A stretch of 64,000 nucleotides of DNA, from the NCBI RefSeq assembly GCF_051401765.1, contig NW_027480532.1:1178001-1242000 (forward strand), read 5' to 3'. Below the pieces are notes generated by a model that saw only the letters and a list, made by a program, of their open reading frames with translations, was not told the origin of the DNA and did not search any database. Below are positions 51,401 to 63,308 of the stretch, one piece after another. This DNA is from Calliopsis andreniformis (lineage: Eukaryota; Arthropoda; Insecta; Hymenoptera; Andrenidae). How positions within the stretch are numbered: position 1 is the first letter of the stretch; each line of letters starts with the position of its first letter. The translations under genes and the position numbers were made by a program.

Positions 51401-54400
51401 CTCAATCATCAATATTCAACCCTCAGTGCTCGTCCTGAATACACAACCCTCAATCCTCAACACACAATCTTCAATCATCAATATTCAATCTTCAATCCTC
51501 AATCCTCAATCCTCAATCCTCAATCCTCAATCCTCAACCTTGAGTCCTCAATACTCAAGCTTCAATCCTCAAACCTCAATCCTCAATTGTCAATCCTCAA
51601 TCCTCAATGTTCTATCCTCAATACGCAATCCTCAACCTTCAGTCCTCAATCCTCAATCCTCAACCGTCAATCCTCAATACTCAATCCTCAGTCCTCAAAC
51701 CTCAATCCTGAATCCACAATCCTGAACCCTCAATCTTCAGCCCTCAGACCTCAACAATCAGTTGTGAATCCTCAATCCTCAATAGAATATCCTCAATTCA
51801 CAGGTTTCAGTACTCAATACTCAGCCTACAATCTTCAAATCTCTATCCACAAACATCAATTCTCATCACTCAACCCTGAACGCTCAGTCCTCAATGTTCA
51901 ATCCTCAATCCTCAATTCTCAATCTTCAATCCTCAATACTGATCCTTCAATCCTCCATCCTCAATCTTCAATACTCAATCGTCATTCCTCAGTCCTCAGA
52001 CCTCGAACCTCAATCGTCGTTCCTCAAACCTCAATCCTCAAACCTCAGTCCTCATACTCAATTCTCAATCCTCAATCCACAATCCTCAATCCTCAATCTT
52101 CAATCCTCAATAATCAATCTCCAATCCTAGATCCTCAATCCCCAATCCTCAATCCTTAATCCTCAATCTTCAATCCTCAATCCCCAGTCCACAATCTTCA
52201 ATCCTCAATGCTCAATCCTCAATCCTCAATCCTCAGTCCTCAATCCTAAATCCTCAACCCTCAAACCTCAATCCTCAACCGTCAGTCCTCGTCCTCAATC
52301 GTCAACACTCAATCCTCAATCCTCAATCTTCAATCCTCAATACTCAATATTCAATACTCAATCCTGAATCTTCAATCCTCAAACTTCAATCCTCAATCCT
52401 CAATCCTCAATCCTCAATCCTCATTCTTCAATCCTCGATACCCTATCCTCAATGTTCAATCCTCAATCCTCAATCCTCAACTCTCAATCCTCAATCCTCA
52501 GTCCTCAGTCCTCAAACCTCAATCCTCAACCCTCAGCCCTCATCCTCAATCCTCAATCCTCAATCCTCAATCCTCAATCCTCAATCTTCAATCCTCAATA
52601 CTCAACCTTCAATAATCAATCCCCAATCCTCAATCTTCAATTCTCAATCCTCAATCCTCAATCCTCAGCCCTTAATCTTCAATACTCAATACTAAATCTT
52701 CAATCGTCAATCCTCAATCCTCAATCCTCAATCCTCAATCCTCAGTCCTCAATCATCAATCTTCAATCCTCAATACTCAGTCTTCAATCCTCAATCCTCA
52801 ATCCTCAATCCTCAATCCTCATTCTCCAATCCTCAATCCTCAGTCCTCAAACCTCAATTCTGAATCCTCAACCCTGCATCCTCAATCTTCAGCCCTCAGT
52901 CCTCAACAATCGGTTGTCAATCCTCAATCCCCAATAGAATATCCTCAATTCACAGTTTTCAGTACTCAATACTCAATCTGCCATCTTCAAATCTCTATCC
53001 ACAAACATCAATTCTCATCACTCAACCCTGAACGCTCAGTCCTCAATGTTCAATCCTCAATCCTCAATTCTCAATCTTCAATCCTCAATACTGAACTTTC
53101 AATCCTCAATCCTCAATCCTCAATCCTCAATCCTCAATCCTCAATCCTCAATTCTCAATCTTCAATCCTCAATACTCAATCTGCAATCCTCAATCCTCAA
53201 TCCCCAATCCTCAATCCTCATTCTTCAATCCTCAATACCCGATCCTCAATCTTCAATTCTCAATCCTCAACTCTCAATTCTCAATCCTCAATCCTCAGAC
53301 CTCAATCATCAACATTCAACCCTCAGTCCTCGTCCTGAATACACAACCCTCAATCCTCAAACCTCAATCTTCAATCATCAATATTCAATCTTCAATCCTC
53401 AATCCTCAATCCTCAATCCTCAATCCTCAATCCTCAACCTTGAGTCCTCAATACTCAAGCTTCAATCCTCAATCCTCAATCCTCAATTGTCAATCCTCAA
53501 TTGTCAATCCTCAATCTTCAATCCTCAATACACAATCTTCAATCCTCAATCCTCAATCCTCAATCCTCAATCCTCAATCCTCATTCTTCAATCCTCAATA
53601 CCCAATCCACAATCTTAAATCCTCAATCCTCAATTCGCAATCGTCAATCCTCAATCCTCAGGCCTCAAGTATCAATACTCAACCCTCAGTCCTCGTCCTC
53701 AATCCACGACCTTAAATCCTCAATCCTCAATCTTCATTCATCAATATGCAACATTCAATCCTCAATCCTCAATCCTCAATCCTCAATCCTCAATCCTCAA
53801 TGTTCAATCCTCAATACCCAATCCTCAGTCTTCAATCCTCAATCCTCAATGCCGAATCCTCAATCCTCAATCCTCAATCCTCAATCCTCAATGTTCAATC
53901 CTCAATACCCAATCCTGCGTCTTCAATCCTCAATCCTCAATCCTGAATCCTCAATCCTCAATCCTCAATCCTCAGTCCTCAAACCTCAATCCTGAATCCT
54001 CAATCCTGAATCCTCAATCTTCAGCCATCAGTCCTCAACAATCAGTGGTCAACCCTCAATCCTCAATAGAATATCATGAATTCACAGCTTTCAATACTCA
54101 ATACTCAACCTGCAATCTTCAAATCTCTATCCACAAACATCAATTCTCATCACTCAACCCTCAACAATCAGTCCCCAATCCTCAATATTCAAGCCTCAAT
54201 CCTCAATCCTCAATCCTCAATCCTCATTCTTCAATCCTCAATACCCAATCCTCAGTCTTCAATCCTCAATCCTGAATCCTCAATCCTCAATCCTCAATCC
54301 TCAATCCTCAGTCCTCAAACCTCAAACCTGAATACTCAATCCTGAATCCTCAATCTTCAGACCTCAGTCCTCAACAATCAGTTGTCAATTCTCAATCCTC

Positions 54401-57195
54401 AGACCTCAAACATAAATATTCAACCCTCAGGCCTCGTCCTCAGTCCACAACCCTCAATCCTCAACCCTGAATCTTCAATCATCAATGTTCAAGCTTCAAT
54501 CCTCAATCCTCAATCCTCAATCCTCAATCCTCAATCCTCAATCCTCAATCTTCACTCCTCAACCCTCAATCCTCAATCCTCAATCCTCAACCTTGGGGCC
54601 TCAATACTCAATCTTCAATCCTAAATCCTCAATGCTCAATTGTCAATCCTCAATCTTCAATCCGCAATACCCAATCCTCAATCTTCTATGCGCAATCCTC
54701 AATCCTCAATCCTCAATCCTCAATCCTCAATCCTCAATCTTCAATCCTCAATACTCAATCTTCAATCCTCAATCCTCAATCCTCAATCCTCATTCTTCAA
54801 TCCTCAACACCCAATCCTCAATCTTCAATCCTCAATACTCAATCCTCAATTCTCAATCCTCAACCCTCAATCCTCAGACCTCACACATCAATACTCAACC
54901 CTCAGTCCTCGTCCTCAATCCAAAACCCTCAATGCTCGATTCTCAATCTTCAATCATCAATATTCAATCTTCAATCCTCAATCCTCAATCCTCAATACTC
55001 AATCCTCAATCCTCAATCCTCAATGTTCTATCCTCAATACGCAATCCTCAACCTTCAATCCTCAATCCCCAATCCTCAATCCTCAATCCTCAATCCTCAA
55101 TCCTCAGTCCTCAAACCTCAATCCTGAATCCACAATCCTGAACCCTCAATCTTCAGCCCTCAGACCTCAACAATCATTGGTCAATCCTCAATCCTCAATA
55201 GAATATCATGAATTCACAGTTTTCAATACTCAATACTCAACCTGCAATCTGCAAATCTCTATCCACAAACATCAATTCTCATCACTCAACCCTCAAAACT
55301 CAGTCCCCAATCCTCAATATTCAAGCCTCAATTCTCAATCCTCAATCCTCAATCCTCAATCCTCAATCCTCAATCCTCAATCCTCAATCCTCAATCCTCA
55401 TTCTTCAACCCTCAATACCCAAACCTCAGTCTTCAATCCTCAATCCTGAATCCTCAATCCTCAATCCTCAATCCTCAATCCTCAATCCTCAATCCTCAAT
55501 CCTCAATCTTCACTCCTCAACCCTCAATCCTCAATCCTCAATCCTCAATCCTCAATTCTCAATCTTCAATCCTCAATACTCAATCTGCAATCCTCAATCC
55601 TCAATCCCCAATCCTCAATCCTCATTCTTCAATCCTCAATACCCAATCCTCAATCTTCAATTCTCAATCCTCAACTCTCAATTCTCAATCCTCAATCCTC
55701 AGACCTCAATCATCAATAGTCAACCCATCAGTCCTCGTCCTGAATACACAACCCTCAATCCTCAACACTCAATCTTCAATCATCAATATTCAATCTTCAA
55801 TCCTCAATCCTCAATCCTCAATCCTCAATCCTCAATCCTCAACCTTGAGTCCTCAATACTCAAGCTTCAATCCTCAAACCTCAATCCTCAATTGTCAATC
55901 CTCAATCTTCAATCCTCAATACACAATCTTCAATCCTCAATCCCCAATCCTCAATCCTCAATCCTCAATCCTCAATCCTCAATTCTCAACCCTAAATCCT
56001 CAGTCCTCAGTCCTCAAACCTCAATCCTCAAACCTCAGCCCTCATACTCAATCCTTAATCCTCAATCCTCAATCCTCAATCCCCAATCTTCAATCCTCAA
56101 TACTCAATCCTCAATTCTCAATCCTCAATCCTCAATCCACAGACCTCAAACATCAATACTCAACCGTCAGTCCTCGTCCTCAATCCACAACCCTCAATCC
56201 TCGATCCTCAATCTTCAATCATCAATATTCAATCTTCAAACCTCAATCCCCAATCCTCAATCCTCATTCTTCAATCCTCAATACCCAATCCTCAATCTTC
56301 AATTCTCAATCCTCAACTCTCAATTCTCAATCCTCAATCCTCAGACCTCAATCATCAATATTCAACCCTCAGTCCTCGTCCTGAATACACAACCCTCAAT
56401 CCTCAACACTCAATCTTCAATCATCAATATTCAATCTTCAATCCTCAATCCTCAATCCTCAATCCTCAATCCTCAATCCTCAACCTTGAGTCCTCAATAC
56501 TCAAGCTTCAATCCTCAAACCTCAATCCTCAATTGTCAATCCTCAATCTTCAATCCTCAATACACAATCTTCAATCCTCAATCCCCAATCCTCAATCCTC
56601 AATCCTCAATCCTCAATCCTCAATTCTCAACCCTAAATCCTCAGTCCTCAGTCCTCAAACCTCAATCCTCAAACCTCAGCCCTCATACTCAATCCTTAAT
56701 CCTCAATCCTCAATCCTCAATCCCCAATCTTCAATCCTCAATACTCAATCCTCAATTCTCAATCCTCAATCCTCAATCCTCAGACCTCAAACATCAATAC
56801 TCAACCGTCAGTCCTCGTCCTCAATCCACAACCCTCAATCCTCGATCCTCAATCTTCAATCATCAATATTCAATCTTCAAACCTCAATCCTCAATCCTCA
56901 ATACTCAATCTTCAATCCTCAATACTCAATCTGCAATCCTCAATCCACAATCCTCAATCCTCATTCTTCAATCCTCAATACCCAATCCACAATCTTAAAT
57001 CCTCAATCCTCAATTCGCAATCCTCAATCCTCAATCCTCAGGCCTCAAGTATCAATACTCAGCCCTCAGTCCTCGTCCTCAATCCACGACCTTCAATCCT
57101 CAATCCTCAATCTTCATTCATCAATATGCAACATTCAATACTCAATCCTCAATCCTCAATGCTCAATCCTCAATCCTCAATGTTCAATCCTCAAT
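48458..57195 (+). repeat. 8757-bp tandem duplication, copy 2
   Basis: This repeats 39701-48438, including the internal 641-bp pair, the perfect run (49942) and five landmarks. The right edge is sharp: copies agree through TGTTCAATCCTCAAT (57181-57195), then read ACCCAATCC here against CCTCAATCT at 48439. The first 2.2 kb is the third copy in the window of the stretch at 35.7-37.9 kb. Confidence 0.92.
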
Positions 57196-58873
57196 ACCCA
57201 ATCCTCAGTCTTCAATCCTCAATCCTCAATCCTGAATCCTCAATCCTCAATCCTCAATCCTCAGTCCTCAAACCTCAATCCTGAATCCTCAATCCTGAAT
57301 CCTCAATCTTCAGCCATCAGTCCTCAACAATCAGTGGTCAATCCTCAATCCTTAATAGAATATCATGAATTCACAGTTTTCAATACTCAATACTCAACCT
57401 GCAATCTTCAAATCTCTATCCACAAACATCAATTCTCATCACTCAAACCTCAACAATCAGTCCCCAATCCTCAATATTCAAGCCTCAATCCTCAATCCTC
57501 AATCCTCAATCCTCATTCTTCAATCCTCAATACCCAATCCTCAGTCTTCAATCCTCAATCCTGAATCCTCAATCCTCAATCCTGAATCCTCAATCCTCAA
57601 TCCTCAATCCTCAATCCTCAGTCCTCAAACCTCAAACCTGAATCCTCAATCCTGAATCCTCAATCTTCAGACCACAGTCCTCAACAATCAGTTGTCAATT
57701 CTTAATCCTCAGACCTCAAACATAAATATTCAACCCTCAGGCCTCGTCCTCAGTCCACAACCCTCAATCCTCAACCCTCAATCTTCAATCATCAATGTTC
57801 AAGCTTCAATCCTCAATCCTCAATCCCCAATCCTCAATCCTCAATCCTCAAACCTCAATCTTCACTCCTCAACCCACAATCCTCAATCCTCAATCCTCAA
57901 CCTTGGGTCCTCAATACTCAATCTTCAATCCTCAATCCTCAATCCTCAATTGTCAATCCTCAACCCTCAATCCTCAGACCTCACACATCAATACTCAACC
58001 CTCAGTCCTCGTCCTCAATCCAAAACCCTCAATCCTCGATCCTCAATCTTCAATCATCAATACTCAATCTTCAATCCTCAATCCTCAATCCTCAATACTC
58101 AATCCTCAATCCTCAATCCTCAATGTTCTATCCTCAATACGCAATCCTCAACCTTCAATCCTCAATCCCCAATCCTCAATCCTCAATCCTCAATCCTCAA
58201 TCCTGAGTCCTCAAACCTCAATCCTGAATCCACAATCCTGAACCCTCAATCTTCAGCCCTCAGACCTCAACAATCAGTGGTCAATCCTCAATCCTCAATA
58301 GAATATCATGAATTCACAGTTTTCAATACTCAATACACAACCTGCAATCTTCAAATCTCTATCCACAAACATCAATTCTCATCACTCAACCCTCAAAACT
58401 CAGTCCCCAATCCTCGATCCTCAATCCTCAATCCTCATTCTTCAACCCTCAATACCCAAACCTCAGTCTTCAATCCTCAATCCTGAATCCTCAATCCTCA
58501 ATCCTCAATCCTCAATCCTCAGTCCTCAAACCTCAAACCTGAATCCTCAATCCTGAATCCTCAATCTTCAGACATCAGTCCTCAACAATCAGTTGTCAAT
58601 TCTCAATCCTCAGACCTCAAACATCAATATTCAACCCTCAGTCCTCGTCCTCATTCCACAACACTCAATCCTCAACCCTCAATCTTCAATCATCAATATT
58701 CAAGCTTCAATCCTCAATCCTCAATCCTCAATCCTCAATCCTCAATCCTCAATCTTCACTCCTCAATCCTCAATCCTCAATCCTCAATCCTCAATCCTCA
58801 ATTCTCAATCTTCAATCCTCAATACTCAATCTGCAATCCTCAATCCTCAATCCACAATCCTCAATCCTCATTC
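57196..58873 (+). repeat. Linker: deleted copy of 53.9-55.5 kb, landmarks 57356 and 58299
   Basis: Markers near 57795 match 54485 at offset 3310. The offset drops to 3100 at the TCACACATC marker (near 57980) and to 3037 at TTCTTCAACC (58438/55401). The losses are therefore 210 and 63 bp, 30 and 9 heptamers exactly. The two landmarks are 943 bp apart in place of 1132 bp. This copy is more diverged from its source than the large tandem copies are from each other. Confidence 0.8.
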
Positions 58874-61777
58874 TTCAATCCTCAATACCCAATCCTCAAT
58901 CTTCAATTCTCAATCCTCAACTCTCAATTCTCAATCCTCAATCCTCAGACCTCAATCATCAATATTCAACCCTCAGTCCTCGTCCTGAATACACAACCCT
59001 CAATCCTCAACACTCAATCTTCAATCATCAATATTCAATCTTCAATCCTCAATCCTCAATCCTCAATCCTCAATCCTCAATCCTCAACCTTGAGTCCTCA
59101 ATACTCAAGCTTCAATCCTCAAACCTCAATCCTCAATTGTCAATCCTCAATCTTCAATCCTCAATACACAATCTTCAATCCTCAATCCCCAATCCTCAAT
59201 CCTCAATCCTCAATCCTCAATCCTCAATTCTCAATCCTCAATCCTCAATCCTCAGACCTCAAACATCAATACTCAACCGTCAGTCCTCGTCCTCAATCCA
59301 CAACCCTCAATCCTCGATCCTCAACCTTCAATCATCAATATTCAATCTTCAATCCTCAATCCTCAATACTCAATCCTCAATCCTCAATGTTCTATCCTCA
59401 ATACGCAATCCTCAACCTTCAGTCCTCAATCCTCAATCCTCAACCGTCAATCCTCAATACTCAATCCTCAGTCCTCAAACCTCAATCCTGAATCCACAAT
59501 CCTGAACCCTCAATCTTCAGCCCTCAGACCTCAACAATCAGTTGTGAATCCTCCATCCTCAATAGAATATCCTCAATTCACAGGTTTCAATACTCAATAC
59601 TCAGCCTGCGATCTTCAAATCTCTATCCACAAACATCAATTCTCATCACTCAACCCTGAACGCTCAGTCCTCAATGTTCAATCCTCAATCCTCAATTCTC
59701 AATCTTCAATCCTCAATACTGATCTTTCAATCCTCAATCCTCAATCTTCAATATTCAATCGTCATTCCTCAGTCCTCAGACCTCGAACCTCAATCCTCGT
59801 TCCTCAAACCTCAATCCTCAAACCTCAGTCCTCATACTCAATTCTCAATTCTCAATCCACAATCCTCAATCCTCAATCTTCAATCCTCAATAATCAATCT
59901 CCAATCCTAGATCCTCAATCCCCAATCCTCAATCCTTAATCCTCAATCTTCAATCCTCAATCCCCAGTCCACAATCTTCAATCCTCAATGCTCAATCCTC
60001 AATCCTCAATCCTCAGTCCTCAATCCTCAATCCTCAACCCTCAAACCTCAATCCTCAACCGTCAGTCCTCGTCCTCAATCGTCAACACTCAATCCTCAAT
60101 CCTCAATCTTCAATCCTCAATACTCAATATTCAATACTCAATCCTGAATCTTCAATCCTCAAACTTCAATCCTCAATCCTCAATCCTCAATCCTCAATCC
60201 TCATTCTTCAATCCTCAATACCCTATCCTCAATCTTCAATCCTCAATCCTCAATCCTCAATTCTCAATCCTCAATCCTCAGTCCTCAGTCCTCAAACCTC
60301 AACCCTCAACCCTCAGCCCTCATCCTCAATCCTCAATCCTCAATCCTCAATCCTCAATCTTCAATCCTCAATACTCAACCTTCAATAATCAATCCCCAAT
60401 CCTCAATCTTCAATTCTCAATCCTCAATCCTCAATCCTCAGCTCTTAATCTTCAATCCTCAATCCTCAATCCTCAATTCTCAATCCTCATTCTTCAATCC
60501 ACAATACCCAATACACAGTCTTCAATCCCGAATCCTCAATCCTCAATCCTCATTCTCCAATTCTCAATCCTCAGTCCTCAAACCTCAATTCTGAATCCTC
60601 AACCCTGCATCCTCAATCTTCAGCCCTCAGTCCTCAACAATCAGTTGTCAATCCTCAATCCCCAATAGAATATCCTCAATTCACAGTTCTCAGTACTCAA
60701 TACTCAGTCTGCCATCTTCAAATCTCTATCCACAAACATCAATTCTCATCACTCAACCCTGAACGCTCAGTCCTCAATGTTCAATCCTCAATCCTGAATT
60801 CTCAATCTTCAATACTCAATACTGAACCTTCAATCCTCAATCCTCAATCCTCAATCCTCAATCCTCAATCCTCAATCCTCAATTCTCAATCTTCAATCCT
60901 CAATACTCAATCTGCAATCCTCAATCCTCAATCCCCAATCCTCAATCCTCATTCTTCAATCCTCAATACCCAATCCTCAATCTTCAATTCTCAATCCTCA
61001 ACTCTCAATTCTCAATCCTCAATCCTCAGACCTCAATCATCAATATTCAACCCTCAGTCCTCGTCCTGAATACACAACCCTCAATCCTCAACCCTCAATC
61101 TTCAATCATCAATATTCAATATTCAATCCTCAATCCTCAAGCCTCAATCCTCAATCCTCAATCCTCAACCTTGAGTCCTCAATACTCAAGCTTCAATCCT
61201 CAATCCTCAATCCTCAATTGTCAACCCTCTATCTTCAATCCTCAATACACAATCTTCAATCCTCAATCCTCAATCCTCAATCCTCAATCCTCAATCCTCA
61301 TTCTTCAATCCTCAATACCCAATCCACAATCTTAAATCCTCAATCCTCAATTCGCAATCGTCAATCCTCAATCCTCAGGCCTCAAGTATCAATACTCAAC
61401 CCTCAGTCCTCGTCCTCAATCCACGACCTTCAATCCTCAATCCTCAATCTTCATTCATCAATATGCAACATTCAATCCTCAATCCTCAATCCTCAATCCT
61501 CAATCCTCAATGTTCAATCCTCAATACCCAATCCTCAGTCTTCAATCCTCAATCCTCAATCCCGAATCCCCAATCCTCAATCCTCAATCCTCAATTCGCA
61601 ATCCTCAATCCTCAGACCTCAAGCAGTAATACCCAACCATCAGTCCTCGTCCTCAATCTACAACACTCAATCCTCAATCGTCAATCTTCAATCATCAATA
61701 TTCAACCTTCAATCCTCAATCCTCAATTCCCAATCCTCGATCCTCAATCCTCAATATTCAGTCTTCAATACTCAATC
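58874..61777 (+). repeat. 2904-bp tandem duplication, copy 1
   Basis: The landmark at 59563 pairs with 62467 and the open-frame markers at 59137 and 59544 pair with 62041 and 62448, all at 2904 bp. Eight 6-mers give 416 x 7 - 8 = 2904. The unit includes a second full landmark at 60666 whose sequence has CAGTTCTCAG where others have CAGTTTTCA. The variant AAGCAGTAATACCC near 61621 is one I saw nowhere else. Confidence 0.88.
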
Positions 61778-62786
61778 TTCAATCCTCAATACCCAATCCT
61801 CAATCTTCAATTCTCAATCCTCAACTCTCAATTCTCAATCCTCAATCCTCAGACCTCAATCATCAATATTCAACCCTCAGTCCTCGTCCTGAATACACAA
61901 CCCTCAATCCTCAACACTCATTCTTCAATCATCAATATTCAATCTTCAATCCTCAATCCTCAATCCTCAATCCTCAATCCTCAATCCTCAACCTTGAGTC
62001 CTCAATACTCAAGCTTCAATCCTCAAACCTCAATCCTCAATTGTCAATCCTCAATCTTCAATCCTCAATACACAATCTGCAATCCTCAATCCCCAATCCT
62101 CAATCCTCAATCCTCAATCCTCAATCCTCAATTCTCAATCCTCAATCCTCAATCCTCAGACCTCAAACATCAATACTCAACCGTCAGTCCTCGTCCTCAA
62201 TCCACAACCCTCAATCCTCGATCCTCAATCTTCAATCATCAATATTCAATCTTCAATCCTCAATCCTCAATACTCAATCCTCAATCCTCAATGTTCTATC
62301 CTCAATACGCAATCCTCAACCTTCAGTCCTCAATCCTCAATCCTCAACCGTCAATCCTCAATACTCAATCCTCAGTCCTCAAACCTCAATCCTGAATCCA
62401 CAATCCTGAACCCTCAATCTTCAGCCCTCAGACCTCAACAATCAGTTGTGAATCCTCCATCCTCAATAGAATATCCTCAATTCACAGGTTTCAATACTCA
62501 ATACTCAGCCTGCGATCTTCAAATCTCTATCCACAAACATCAATTCTCATCACTCAACCCTGAACGCTCAGTCCTCAATGTTCAATCCTCAATCCTCAAT
62601 TCTCAATCTTCAATCCTCAATACTGATCCTTCAATCCTCAATCCTCAATCTTCAATATTCAATCGTCATTCCTCAGTCCTCAGACCTCGAACCTCAATCC
62701 TCGTTCCTCAAACCTCAATCCTCAAACCTCAGTCCTCATACTCAATTCTCAATTCTCAATCCACAATCCTCAATCCTCAATCTTCA

Positions 62787-62796
62787 ATCCTCAATG
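62787..62796 (+). other. Junction of a 98-bp in-register deletion
   Basis: Copy 1 reads from CTTCAATCCTCAATAATC (59880) through CTCCAATCCTAGATCC to CTTCAATCCTCAATGCTC (59988). This copy goes directly from CTTCAATCCTCAAT to GCTCAATCC. The shared CTTCAATCCTCAAT (14 bp) flanks the lost piece, as expected of slippage or exchange between like heptamers. Confidence 0.8.
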
Positions 62797-63296
62797 CTCA
62801 ATCCTCAATCCTCAATCCTCAGTCCTCAATCCTCAATCCTCAACCCTCAAACCTCAATCCTCAACCGTCAGTCCTCGTCCTCAATCGTCAACACTCAATC
62901 CTCAATCCTCAATCTTCAATCCTCAATACTCAATATTCAATACTCAATCCTGAATCTTCAATCCTCAAACTTCAATCCTCAATCCTCAATCCTCAATCCT
63001 CAATCCTCATTCTTCAATCCTCAATACCCTATCCTCAATCTTCAATCCTCAATCCTCAATCCTCAATTCTCAATCCTCAATCCTCAGTCCTCAGTCCTCA
63101 AACCTCAACCCTCAACCCTCAGCCCTCATCCTCAATCCTCAATCCTCAATCCTCAATCCTCAATCTTCAATCCTCAATACTCAACCTTCAATAATCAATC
63201 CCCAATCCTCAATCTTCAATTCTCAATCCTCAATCCTCAATCCTCAGCTCTTAATCTTCAATCCTCAATCCTCAATCCTCAATTCTCAATCCTCAT

Positions 63297-63308
63297 TCTT
63301 CAATCCTC
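63297..63308 (+). other. Junction of a 399-bp in-register deletion
   Basis: Up to CATTCTTCAATCC this follows copy 1 to about 60500. It then continues as CTCAATACTCAATCTGC, which in copy 1 lies near 60899. The 57 missing heptamers include the whole landmark at 60666, so this HOR unit has no landmark. Confidence 0.78.

Noticed and set aside
18559..57195. Treating the large near-identical tandem copies as certain assembly error
   Set aside because: Each pair carries copy-specific substitutions, junctions show microhomology, and nested order is consistent, all of which fit real duplications. An artefact is still possible, so it is stated as a check and not a conclusion.
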